From the NCBI RefSeq assembly GCF_000346465.2, contig NC_034012.1:15471492-15535491 (forward strand): a stretch of DNA of 64,000 nt. Reading direction: 5' to 3'. The position numbers were made by a program, and so were the translations under genes. Of this stretch, positions 47,335 through 58,663 are shown one piece after another (position 1 is the stretch's first letter; each line of letters opens with the position of its first letter). The DNA is from Prunus persica. Its lineage: Eukaryota > Streptophyta > Magnoliopsida > Rosales > Rosaceae. The notes beneath the pieces were generated by a model. It made no database searches. It worked only from the letters and a program-made list of their open reading frames with translations, and was not told where the DNA came from.

Positions 47335-50300
47335 ATGAGAGCTTCAACAAAGCACCAATTCTGCTCCTCCATTCTCTGCCTCACTTTACTCACTTTCTTC
47401 CCACTTGCCACCTCCAAAGACACTTTGTCTTCCGCCCAATCCCTCCAAAACAACCAAACCCTTGTCTCCTCCGGCGGTGTCTTTGAGTTGGGCTTGTTCA
47501 AGCCCGGCGCAACTTCAGGTTGGTACTTGGGAATCTGGTACAAAAATATCCAAGAAAAAACAGTTGTTTGGGTAGCAAACAGAGACAAACCAATTTCAAA
47601 TTCATCCTCAGCAACACTCAAAATTGGTGACCATGGCAACCTTGTCCTTCTTGATGGTGAAAATGGAACATGGTCCTCCAATGAAACCCAAGCCAGGAAC
47701 CCAATTGTTCAGCTTTTAGATTCCGGCAATCTGGTCCTCAGAGATGGGAATTTAAACCGAAACGGCCCGAAAGACCAGTTCCTCTGGCAGAGCTTTGATT
47801 ACCCAACAGACACTCTTCTGCCAGATATGAAGTTGGGGTGGAACTTAAGCTCAAACTTGGACAGGTACATAACCTCATGGAAAAGCACAGAAGACCCATC
47901 AACAGGTGACATTTCTTTCAAGCTCGACTACCGCGGTTTCCCGGAGATTTTCCTGAGAAAGAATCAGAATATAACGTACCGCAGCGGCCCCTGGAACGGG
48001 GAGAGGTTCAGCGGTGTGCCGGAGATGACACCTTCAGACGGTATCCAATTCAATTTCGTGGCCAATTCAGAAGAGGTCTACTACTCTTTTTCGGTACGTA
48101 GCAATTCAGAGTCGTTTTATTCCCGATTGATTGTGAACCCAAATGGGGAGCTTCAACGCCTGACGTGGATCGAAAGCAGAAACATTTGGAACAAATTTTG
48201 GTACGCCCCAAAAGACCAATGCGACGATTACAGCGAGTGTGGTCCGTACGGCATTTGTGACTCAAATGCTTCTCCGGTTTGCAAGTGCTTGAAGGGTTTT
48301 GAGCCCAAGAACTTGCAGACGTGGGATTTGAGGGATGGGTCTGATGGGTGCGTGAGGAAAACGCGTTTGGAGTGTTCGAAGGACAAGTTTTTGGCTCTGG
48401 GGAACATGAAGCTGGCGGAGAGCGGCGGCGCTTTTGTGGACATGAACATGAGCCTGGAGGCGTGTAAGAAAAAGTGTTTGGAGAATTGTAGTTGCACGGC
48501 GTATTCCGACGCACGGATATCAGTAGGAGAAGGCTCAGGCTGTGTCATGTGGACTGGGGACCTTTTGGACATGAGGCAATATGCAGAAGGTGGACAACAT
48601 TTCTATGTGAGATTGGCCGCTTCTGAACTAGGTACCTTTTGTTATAAAACAAGAGAGAAAATGGAGAGAATTGAGATAGAGAGAAAACTGATCTGGGAAA
48701 TTGGAGAGAGTCTTTTGCTCTCGCTTCTCTGTATTATTTCTCATACGTTTCTGTCTTCATATATTACAATAATTAGAATGTGGGCTCCACACCCAATAAT
48801 ACACTCAATAATTTACAACACTCCCCCTTGGAGACCACAAATGATATGGAATATGTCTCGTTAAAAACCTTGCCAGTAAAAACCCAGTGGGACAAAAACT
48901 GGTCGAAGGGAAAAAGAGTACATAACCATGCGTAACATAAAATTCTGTGTATATGGACATGTGTGCGATACTGCCTCATTAAAACCTTGCCAGGAAAAAC
49001 CCAGTGGGATAAAAACCTGGACGAAGGAAAAAGAGTACAGTGTGTAAAGGTCTGTATTGACAGCACGCTCCCCCTGATGCTTGGCAAAATATCTTGAAGT
49101 CATACTGTTGATCATCTTTCTGAATATCATAGTTGACACTGCTTCTGTGAGTCAATCTTGAGCGACACTGCCTCGTTAAAACCTTACCAGGAAAAACCCA
49201 GTGGGATAAAAACCTGGATGAAGGAAAAAGAGTACAGTGTGGAGCTGAGCTCTATCTGGTCTAGTATACTTCCGGAAAAACATATAAGGACCAACGGATA
49301 AGACTCATAAAAATGCTTCAATACTTTCTTAGTATAAGCAAGAATCTCGTTGGCATAATGCTCGATCGAGACAAATATTTCGTGACTTCTGCAGAAGTTT
49401 TAATGTGTTGCAAACACATTATAATCAATGTACTCACTGAGGTAATTTATGCATATTAATATTGAGTACAAATTTTGTGCTTTAAGCACATGTCCTGTAG
49501 GGACTTGCTTTATGCAACGTCAATCCTCTCAACGGATTTTGTTTAAAAGGGATTAAATTTTATGACACATGATATAGCTTTAACCCAGCTATTTATACAT
49601 CTTTAGGGAATCACTTCAGGTGATATGCTCTGTGCATTTAATAACCCTTAAAGATAACATGTTGGTCTCCGTAATTGTGCAGTAAGGGGGGAGGCACAAT
49701 TGAATCTGTAAATATGGAAAAAACCCAACATTCCTTGTTTCTGCCAGAAACATTGTGTCATACAAAGTAGGTATATTCCCTTTTATTCCGAACACCCAAG
49801 TATAAATTTCAATATTAACATCTTTTGGGGTTCGTATTGTGGGTTTGTGTTTTTTTTTTTTTTCACGTTCATTCGCATCTATAATGGAATTACCTCTTTC
49901 CATTTTGGCCAATGATATTGTCGACATTTAATAATTGAACGTGGTTCCAATCAACACAGCCCATTGATGATTTGAGTAGCTACTCCAAAACCAAAAATTG
50001 TCATTCATCAATTCATGATTCCACCATTCTCATGTGCATGCGCATGCATCAATTATAAGCATTCCTTTGCTTTTGGGTACCCAAGCCACTTCATGGGGCT
50101 TTTATTATGTGAGAATGTGGATTATAACCTCCATTGGAGCGTTATTTAGTAGTAGGGCGTGGATAATCTCCATTTAGGGAGTTGGAACATTTAGAACCCA
50201 TATATCTGTCATGCTGCAGGCATGCCACAGATTAATACATACATGTCAATTAATTTATGGAGCTTTAACCCATATGATGGGACTTTAACCCATATGATGG

Positions 50301-53300
50301 GACTTTAACCCATATAATTTGCTACGCATTCGGCGTGCATAATATCAATATTGACATGTCAAAGGATTGTCCTTTCGGGACTTCAATCCACATCATTTGC
50401 TACGCAACAGGCGTGCATCATATTGATCACTGCTATACCCATATTCTGTTCTTATGGGACTTTAATCTGTGCAGTGTATTATCAATGTATCCAATTTACA
50501 ATCTGTAAAATTTTCATTAATAATGCATGGATACATACAAGCCATTCTTTTGGAACGGACTTATCTCCCCATTTGGTTACCTTTCAAGATAAAATATCAA
50601 ATAGGTATATAAGCATAAAATAACATAAGTATTGCTTACATCCTTAGGTGGGAGAAACTTTTCTCAAGCATCATTCAAGCTCGTATTGGCCCAGTAAATA
50701 TAAAGTATCGCTTGATGATCTTGTTATATCCTGCAAGAGCAAAATCACAACTCTTTTCTCTGTCAAAAACAAATAATCCTCAGAGAGTTACAGAAAGAGA
50801 AAAAATGCAAAAATAATGTGATATTGATTGCAAGAGAAGGTAAGCAATCAGGGAAGGAAGCTGGTGGGAGCAAAAAAACAAGCTCTCAATTCTCCTAGTC
50901 TAGAAGGACCTCAGGAGATTAGAGCATAAGGCCGCATTCACAATTCCCTGATCTTGCAGAAACATGATCAGGGATAGTCTTGCTTCCTGAATGGATGATC
51001 AGAGATAGTCTTGCTTCTCGGGCACATTAAGTGCTCACTGATAAGAAAAACAAGTAGATATCGCATTTACTAGATATGGAGATAACTGGATGTCTTCTGC
51101 AAAGAAAATTTCGTTAGTAAAACATTTATACACAAATACAATGAATAGGTAGAACCGGTGAATTTCAAATTAACCATAGTAAAATTGCGAGATTCTCGGG
51201 ATGCTGTTGAAAAAGTGCGAGATTCTCGGGATGCTATTGAAAAAATAGCTTCGTGAAATCCGTAAAGCAAGATCGGCTTTGAAAATAATGCTTGAAAACG
51301 CCGAAAGTGCCGACAGGCATTATTAGAGGCCACGTGAAGTTTTGGACTCTAGGAAAGAAAAAGATAATATGGGGATTCGAGAAGATATTGGAGTCCTGAA
51401 AAACAGTAGCCATATTTCCTCCTATAGATATGGCCGTTGCAAAACTTGATTGGAGCAACTGCGTTTCAACTCAAATTTTTTTTTCATTTTCTGAAACTTT
51501 AGTTTTCCTAGGACTTTCTCTCTCCCTCAATTTTCTCTCCAGTTCCTAGGACTTTCTTCGAAACCTTCTCAAAAATGGCTTCCTCTTCTTCCTGCCCAAA
51601 TTATTTTAATTTAAATGATGCCCCAACAGCAACCAGTGACGCCAAAGTTTGGCGTCCATCCTTTGTATCCCAAAATCGTCATCTCACAGTTAATGATTCT
51701 GTGATGATGAATGATGCTACTGCTGTCATAGTAGCTAGGAATTTCATCACTCCAATGGATGAAATGCTGTTAACAGGGAGGTCTGAGGAAGAGGCTATTG
51801 ATGACTCAATGGCTTTTAGCATTCAGAGTGCTGCTTCTGTTTCTAACATGGCTGATCGTTTGCGTACTAGAGCAAACGAGGTTGAGAAGCTGACAACTGA
51901 AAATTCGTCTCTTCAAAGAATGCTTCATGAGTCTCAACAGGAGGTTGAGAAACTGAAAGGAGAGAATAATGCCTTGTTGAAACTGGTGAGTTCGTACTCA
52001 GTTGATACACTGAGAAGGCTAGACATGCTGCAGGTCTCCAATGAAAGAATTTTGGGAGACCACGAGAAGCTCATGGCTAAGCTTAAGAGGCGCCGTCATC
52101 TTCCTTCAGAGGCTTCCAGAACATAGTGTAATTTTATAGATTTTACAGGGCCTGCACCTTCATTGCAGGAAAAAATCTATCTGTTGTATGCCCCTTTTCA
52201 GTTATAATAATTGCGCACATTCTTAAACTTGCACATGTGGTTTTTACGTCTTTTCAAAATGACGGTTTGGAACCTTGTGCCTTATAGGTTCAAATAACCA
52301 CATTGTCTCTCCCAAATTGCATAGTAGCCAGGAACTTTTGGCCTGGGCACAAACTCAGAATTTATTTGCCCTTTTCAAATGGACATGAAATGTGAATTAA
52401 GTAAAAGCCATGATAATATCGCAATATAGTAGTGAAGAGCATTAACTACTATATACCTACAACTTCAAGTTTAGGATCTCTCGTATATTTGGATCCATGG
52501 GCTTCCGGCCCAGATATAACTAAATATGTGGGGAGCCTCAATTTATTATTTGAGGTTAATATTATCCATTTCGCGGTGTATTCTTAACAACCGGAATTCA
52601 CAAAATATATTTCTTCCTTGAGGTGTCGATTATAACAAAATCGAACTTTAAATTCATCATCTTCTTATACCAAATAAATATGTGGCGTACCACAATTTGC
52701 AATAATACCTCAAGGGTTGTCCATTTAATTGTTGGAACTTCAGGTTCTCAACACTGTTAAATTTTTGAACTTCAGGCCAAAGCCACATATTCTCATGGTA
52801 TGGACATTTTTACAATATTCTGTACATATTTCGGGACTTCAAGCCCTTACATAATTGTCCATATTTTGAGGAACTTCTGGCATCTCATTTAATTGCTCAT
52901 CCATGAGTTTAAGGAACTGCAGGTTCCCTTTTGTATATAGTGACGGTTTAACCAAAATGGTTCATATTTATGCATACGTCACTATTCATGTATACGGCAC
53001 TATTCATGTGTACAGTACATTTGCCAGTACAGTTATCATCCATGTGTACGGCATTATGAACCAATACGGTACTGTTACATCATCAAGGAACCCCAGGTCC
53101 TTATTTACATGTCAAGGATCAAGGACCCTCAAGTCCAATCCGATCAGGGCTAACAGACCCCACCATAGATTATTCCCTATAGGATTAGAAATAAATGAAC
53201 CAGAAAGTGCAATCCAATCAAAATATCATATCAATACCAAAAGAGAAATTTCAGGCATATGCCTATATATTATGATGAAAACAAAAGCCCAAAAGCAAAA

Positions 53301-53383
53301 AGAAATAATAAGTATTCTTGCTATATCATATTGCATCTAACAAAAACAAGCGGGCAAATTCATCATGAATATTATGGTTTGTG

Positions 53384-53415
<32 letters not shown>

Positions 53416-53886
53416 CATAACAACATCCTAGCATTATTGATCATGCGGTAAATTATAACTGTATCTTTCAAACCACAGTTCCACTAGGAAGTGTCAATCA
53501 ATATTTTAAAAACATTTATTTCCTTTATGAAATCAGATTATTTAACTTGACAAAATACTCCCGCAATGCATGGTTTACAAATACTGGTGATTTGAGCAAT
53601 CTAAACTGGTCAAGAGTATTTTAATAATGTAATTAATTAAAGGAGATAGGGTACTTATCCCTTTATTTCGGTGGGTGTTCACATGCTTTCCACTAGGCTG
53701 ATCAACTTGCTGTATCCTACAAGGCTCGATCTCCAGTGCCTTGCATCAAATCAACACCGACCTGTTAACAACTTTTAGTGGCTTACCTCCATTTTAGAAA
53801 AATGTTTCTTCACTGCTTTTTGACTATACTTCCTCCATTGATATCCATCATCAAGGATATCAACTTGGCTCCTCGTTTGAAAAGCA

Positions 53887-53921
<35 letters not shown>

Positions 53922-56900
53922 AGAAAAACCGCATCAGCGACCTCTTGATGATCATGGGCATCATGATCATCATGATCTGCGGCGTCGTCAACCTCCACCC
54001 CAGCCAGCAGCGGCTCTGTAGACTCCAACGCAGCTCTCCAGCCGCTCTGAGTCGGATGATCTCCTCCTCCTCCAAGAGAAGAGCAACCAGGACCTCCATT
54101 GAGCCATCCGAAGGTAGAGTAGCCGGACCCCCACATCTATGCCCGAGACGACTGCCCGGTCTCCGTCTGCGGCTACCCGGGCTTCAACCTGACCAAACCA
54201 GAGCTCAGCCATGATCGAGGCGGCCTGGGGTTCGGAGAAGACTCCGAGAGTGACTCGGCGGTAGAGATCAGGCGCATCGCAGAGGTCGAGAACCATGTGG
54301 AGGTTGAGAAACTTCGGCATCGGCACAGACAGCTGCTGCTCCAGCAGTGGTAAGTCCATCAGTGGCCAATGGAGCCATCATCTGCTGTTGAATTGTAGTT
54401 GCAGATAAGTTCTTGGCTGGTGTTGCTTAAGAGTCCGCAAATTCCACCTTGGATCTCACAGGCACTGCAAGCAGGTTTTGATACACAGCAGCAACAAAGG
54501 AGAGCCTGCAAGGCAGAGACTTAGAAGCTTTTGAGGGAGGCAAAGGTCTTCTGGATCTGGCGGCCACAGGGGTTGGGATGATGAGGTGAGGCTGCTGTTG
54601 GCTTTCAAAGAATCCTCTGTTCAATCTGATCCCCATGGTTTCTTGTCTGATTGGAAAGCTACCTGCATAAACAGCTCCTCTTCCTGCGAATGGGCGGTGG
54701 GAAGGGAGGATGCTGCCCCTGGTGATGATAATCAGCTGGATCGCCTCTGTCCGTTTTTGAAACTCCAGTTGGTACCAAGGGTGCCTCAGCTGCTGCTGGC
54801 GGTGCCTCTACATCTATTGGGTTTTCTGGAAATAGAAATGAAAATGAGAATTTGGGCATCATTGAATCTGTTGTTTGAGTCTCAATCAAACCCAAGAAAG
54901 AAAAGCGATGAAGCAGAGTGTTTTGATCGAATTTCCCAGCTGGTATTTTAGAGATAATTCGTGCTGATAACGTGTTATAAAACAAGAGAGAAAATGGAGA
55001 GAATTGAGATAGAGAGAAAACTGATCTGGGAAATTGGAGAGAGTCTTTTGCTCTCGCTTCTCTGTATTATTTCTCATACGTTTCTGTCTTCATATATTAC
55101 AATAATTAGAATGTGGGCTCCACACCCAATAATACACTCAATAATTTACAACACCTTTCCCTTTTTCTTTATTTTTCATAGTGGTATCATTGTTAGGAAA
55201 TTATGCTTTTTAGTCCGTGTCACTGACGTAATTAATTAGATCAAATCCATATTTTCAGTTTCAGAAAAAGACTATTTTTAAACCAATACCAATTGCACCC
55301 ACCTCTACCTCTAAGAACACAAAGCCTCATGCGTGTATCGTTTTGTTTTATGTAAGCGATATTGTGAGAGCGAAATTTGTACACAAAATTATAAGATAAT
55401 TATTTTTAAATATCATTTAAGTTACAAGTCTCTTATCATGCATGCATCGTTTTGTAGTTGTGTACCATTTTTGGGGGTAATTAAAGCTTATTTCCAGTGT
55501 GCTAGGATATCATATTATTAAACGACCAAACCCCACCAAACAAGAAAGAAAGGAAATGCGTGTCACAGGTGTGAGTGAGGTGTCTGTATATGTCAATTTT
55601 CATGCTCTAAGTCTGCATCACGTGTTATGCATTTGTTCTTCTTTGTGAAGACAGCTTCACTCTTTTTCCTCAATTATAATTTATATTTGATCCTTTTTTA
55701 GTTGGGAAATTTATTATTTTATCTAAGATAGGATTTAAATTATAAAAAAATATATATGAAATGGACTTTAAAAACATATTAAAAGTCTATTTACAACATA
55801 GTAAAGAGACTTTTAACTTCTTATAAATTACAAAACTGCCATCAATTTATTAAAATAAGCTCAATTCCAAAACCTCGTAAAAAATCCAAAACACTCAATA
55901 GAGTATCAAAGTAATTTAATAATTAAAATTAAATTTAAGAGCGTCAACGGTTATTTTTGAGTTTTTTTAGTTATTTACAAAAATTAAATGATGTAGAGTT
56001 TATTTATATTATTAATGCTAAGAATATGTATATACCTAAATATTTCTTTTTAATTTTTGTTGCCATAATCAACGGGGCCCCACCCGAACAAGAAAAATTA
56101 AAAGAAGACCCTTGGACAAACGGCTGTCATTATTTCCTTTTAAACTGCTTTTTTGGACGGTCACATGGCACCTGGTATATTAATCAATGTTTTAGGCAGC
56201 TCTTTGTCCAAAATTCGGGGCTAGTGGGCCGCCATTTTTGACTTGGTTAGGTTTTCTTGGGCCACCGGTCCTTTTCAATCTTTGCTTTGCGAAATTAGTA
56301 ATTAGGGTAATACCGCGGCGAAATAGCCTGAATTTTTCAGGCGGGACAATAATTCTGTGGGTTCCACTCTAGAATTTATTCAAGGTAAATTAGACCTTTT
56401 GATTAAAAAGTCCAAGGTGGTATAATTTAGGCTAGGAATTTAAATAAAATAAAATAAATGAAATATTCAATTTGAAGTGCGAATGGTGAAACGGTGACTG
56501 TAAAATAGGTCTCTCAGTTCTTCCATTTCATAAATGTTCTTAGCTGCTCACCTATGAATACCTATGGTCTTAGTTGTTCACCTATTAATGCTGCAAATAT
56601 GTGGGCCAAATTGCCCGTGGTTAGGTATGATTTGTCACATCCATTTGGGTGGACCCTCATTGGGATATTTTGGTAGCAGGTTTTCTTTTACATTTAAATT
56701 GTGGTGTTATGTGCACGTTTCTTATGTTATGCCACATGCTTATCTTAAGAACATTCCAATCTCCACCTTAGATCCAAATAGGATGCTTACTAAAGTGAAG
56801 AAATTATACATTTTGTAAGAACATCAAATATGATCACTAACTATGTACAGTAATGTTCATTTCAGATGGAGATGGGAAAACGAAACGATTAATCATGATT

Positions 56901-58663
56901 GTAGGCATTGTAGTTGGTGTTGGCATTCTGCTAGCAGGACTTGCAATCTGTTTTGTATGGAAGAGGAAATTGGCTATTAAGAACCGAGGAAGAATAGAAC
57001 AAAAAGGTACTACCAAGTAACTTCTATATACTCAACAACCGGAAAGATTATTTGACAATGTCGATCAAATATCTTGTTAAACATCGACAATGTATCATGT
57101 ATTCAACCATGGGGCTCAAAACTTAGATATTGAGGTACAACTTTTTTGCTTACTTATGAACAGGTCCTAATGAAAGAAGCCAGGATTTTCTGCTAAATGG
57201 GGTTGTTATCACAAGTAAGAAGGAGAACTACTCAGGTGAAAGGGGCAATGATGAGCTAGAGTTGCCATTGCTTGATTTTAGCACTGTAGCAGTGGCTACG
57301 GATAACTTTTCTGATGAAAATCAACTGGGACAGGGTGGTTTTGGTTGTGTTTACAAGGTAAGAACAATGTGTTTAAAATCAATCGCCCGATCATACATAC
57401 ATTAAACAAATTGCAGAAGCAACTTGGGACAGATTTAGTAATGTGGTTAATCCAATTGCAGGGTACGTTGGTAGAAGGTGAAGTAGTTGCTATCAAGAGA
57501 CTTTCGAAGAACTCTGGACAGGGAACGGAAGAATTCAAAAACGAAGTGAAGTTAATCGCAAGACTTCAGCACCGAAATCTTGTCCGACTGCTTGGTTGCT
57601 GCATTGATATGGACGAAAAGATGCTGATTTATGAATACATGGAGAACAAAAGCCTGGATTCTGTTTTGTTCAGTGAGTGCCTTGCTCAACTACATCTTAG
57701 TTTAATAGCCAAGCTTGAGATGGAATGGAACTAAAAAAAGTTGATGATAACTGTTGCAGGTCAAGCAAAAAGGTCTATGCTGGATTGGCAAAAGCGTTTC
57801 GAGATTATTTGTGGGATTGCTCGAGGACTTCTTTATCTTCACCAAGATTCTAGATTTAGAATTATTCATCGGGATCTCAAGGCAAGCAATATTTTGCTTG
57901 ATGGAGAATTGACCCCGAAGATTTCGGACTTTGGAAGGGCTAGAATATTTGGTAGGGATCAGACAGAAGCCAATACCAGAAGAGTTGTGGGAACATAGTA
58001 AGTACCAATACCCTGCATATACAATAAGCTTTCTATTTTTCTGACCATATATGCTGATTTCACTTTATTGGCGATCTGCAGTGGATATATGTCTCCTGAA
58101 TATGCCATGGACGGGCTCTTCTCGATCAAGTCTGATGTCTTTAGTTTTGGTGTTCTAGTGTTGGAGATCATTAGTGGTAAAAAGAACAGGGGATTTTATT
58201 ACTCAAACAATGAGCTAAACCTCCTAGGACATGTAAGTAAAAAAGGCACGATCTAGAAAAAAAAAACTTTATATTTCATTTCATTTCATGCCTATGCATC
58301 ACTAGATTCACTGCTAACAGAAAAAATGACTTGGAACTTTTGCAGGCTTGGAAGCTATGGACAGAAGGAAAGGGGTTGGAAATAATCGATCCCTCCGTTG
58401 GGGATTCGTATTCGCCCTCCGAGGTGTTGAGATGCATGCAAGTTGGACTTTTATGCGTCCAAGAGCGCGCGGAAGATAGGCCTACAATGTCGTCTGTGGT
58501 TTTAATGTTGAGTAGTGAAACTGCAACAATGCCTCAGCCTAAAAACCCTGGTTTTTGCCTAGAAAGGAATAAAAATCCGCTTGAAACAGATTCTTCCTCT
58601 AGCAAGCAAGACCAATCCTGCACTGTAAACCACGTAACAGTCACAATGCTGGATGGTAGGTAG
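47335..58663 (+). CDS. G-type lectin S-receptor-like Ser/Thr kinase, seven exons, with a retrotransposon in intron 1
   Basis: Exons: 47335-48631, 56866-57006, 57164-57357, 57462-57672, 57760-57997, 58082-58232 and 58346-58663. All junctions are GT-AG and in phase, giving 849 residues. Exon 1 gives a signal peptide ([20 protein letters not shown]), B-lectin (DTLSSAQSL to LVLRDGN), S-locus glycoprotein ([12 protein letters not shown]) and PAN ([12 protein letters not shown]) domains. Exon 2 gives the transmembrane helix ([20 protein letters not shown]). Exons 3-7 are the kinase: [46 protein letters not shown] and [12 protein letters not shown]. Catalytic residues are all present; DFG is followed by RAR instead of the common MAR/LAR. 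Such kinases sense extracellular signals in immunity or development. An upstream in-frame ATG (47242) would bury the signal peptide. Confidence 0.9.
48640..48820 (-). repeat. Left LTR (3' LTR of the minus-strand element)
   Basis: TGTTATAAAACAAG to TTTACAACA; identical by eye to 54973-55153. Confidence 0.95.
48821..48829 (-). promoter_or_regulatory. Polypurine tract of the intronic retrotransposon
   Basis: Minus strand AAGGGGGAG directly precedes the LTR. Confidence 0.75.
48868..49224. repeat. Three direct repeats each folding into a nested hairpin
   Basis: Hairpins lie at 48868-48909, 48985-49027 and 49182-49224. Each has outer CCTT/AAGG, middle CCAGG/CCTGG (CCAGT/ACTGG in the first copy) and inner CCC-AGT-GGG. 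The change in the first copy is on both sides of the stem, so pairing is kept. Each hairpin is embedded in a longer repeat, TCRTTAAAACCTT...GGAAAAAGAGTACA, of about 75 bp. It is near the 3' end of the element on its own strand. Function is unknown. Confidence 0.9.
50250..50325. repeat. Short tandem repeats in the retrotransposon
   Basis: Three copies of a 19-bp unit GGGACTTTAACCCATATGA. A related TGCTACGCA...GGCGTGCAT pair occurs at about 50320 and 50398. Confidence 0.85.
51187..51245. repeat. Tandem repeat of about 30 bp, two copies
   Basis: GCGAGATTCTCGGGATGCT then A/GTTGAAAAA, twice in a row, just upstream of the antisense ORF. Confidence 0.9.
51575..52126 (+). CDS. Unknown 183-residue coiled-coil protein encoded antisense to the retrotransposon
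   Basis: An intact ORF on the strand opposite to the LTR element (same strand as the host receptor kinase). It starts in a good context (AAAATGGCT) after a CT-rich leader with a repeated CCTAGGACTTTCT. The N-terminal half has [13 protein letters not shown] and [19 protein letters not shown]. From about residue 92 a strongly charged coiled coil follows ([38 protein letters not shown]), ending in a basic KLKRRRH tail. No known domain is recognised. It is not gag or pol. Its intactness in an element with no pol suggests selection or very recent insertion. It may be an additional ORF of this element family or a captured host gene. Confidence 0.55.
   Translation: MASSSSCPNYFNLNDAPTATSDAKVWRPSFVSQNRHLTVNDSVMMNDATAVIVARNFITPMDEMLLTGRSEEEAIDDSMAFSIQSAASVSNMADRLRTRANEVEKLTTENSSLQRMLHESQQEVEKLKGENNALLKLVSSYSVDTLRRLDMLQVSNERILGDHEKLMAKLKRRRHLPSEASRT
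53381..53412. repeat. Poly(T) run
   Basis: About 31 consecutive T residues. A similar run lies at 53890-53920. Confidence 0.9.
53890..53920. repeat. Poly(T) run
   Basis: About 31 consecutive T residues at the edge of the GC-rich patch. Confidence 0.9.
53925..54420. other. GC-rich patch inside the retrotransposon, possibly captured gene pieces
   Basis: Composition shifts abruptly to GC-rich after a poly(T) run. One plus-strand frame contains CGYPGFNLT, reminiscent of the GUB_WAK/LRK10L ectodomain motif. One minus-strand frame contains [14 protein letters not shown], reminiscent of a serine carboxypeptidase motif. The two frames are on opposite strands and both are short, so neither is a firm identification. 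Confidence 0.4.
54570..54705 (+). pseudogene. Captured LRR receptor-kinase N-terminal fragment (LRRNT_2, BRL-like)
   Basis: The plus-strand frame reads [20 protein letters not shown] then [14 protein letters not shown], the LRRNT_2 cap of LRR receptor kinases; wording resembles BRI1-like BRL1/BRL3 proteins as I recall them. Only this cap is present; downstream sequence is unrelated. It lies inside the young retrotransposon, opposite to its sense strand, so it was most likely picked up by the element or its ancestor. Confidence 0.72.
54960..54972 (-). promoter_or_regulatory. Likely primer-binding region of the intronic retrotransposon
   Basis: Minus strand CGTTATCAGCACG directly inside the right LTR. 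It does not start TGG, so the primer tRNA is not the common initiator-Met 3'-end type. Confidence 0.5.
54973..55153 (-). repeat. Right LTR (5' LTR of the minus-strand element)
   Basis: Same length and sequence as 48640-48820; followed by CCTTT. Confidence 0.95.
55159..56865. other. Remaining intron 1 of the receptor kinase
   Basis: AT-rich intron sequence ending in TTCAG before exon 2. No gene or element edge is seen. Confidence 0.6.

Larger units (their letters stand above)
48640..55153 (-). mobile_element. Recent LTR retrotransposon without visible pol, antisense in intron 1 of the receptor kinase
   Basis: Two 181-bp LTRs (48640-48820 and 54973-55153) appear identical base for base and are flanked by a perfect target duplication, CCTTT (48635-48639 and 55154-55158). 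The minus strand has the polypurine tract AAGGGGGAG next to the left LTR. Next to the right LTR the minus strand reads CGTTATCAGCACG, so the element runs on the minus strand. The 6.15-kb interior has no gag or pol ORF. It contains three copies of a structured repeat, an ORF on the opposite strand, a receptor-kinase N-terminal fragment, several long T runs and a GC-rich patch. This makes it a large non-autonomous (LARD-like) element. Identical LTRs imply a very young insertion. Confidence 0.93.

Noticed and set aside
48050..48572. Cys/Pro-rich ORFs on the minus strand.
   Set aside because: They are antisense shadows of exon 1 of the receptor kinase.
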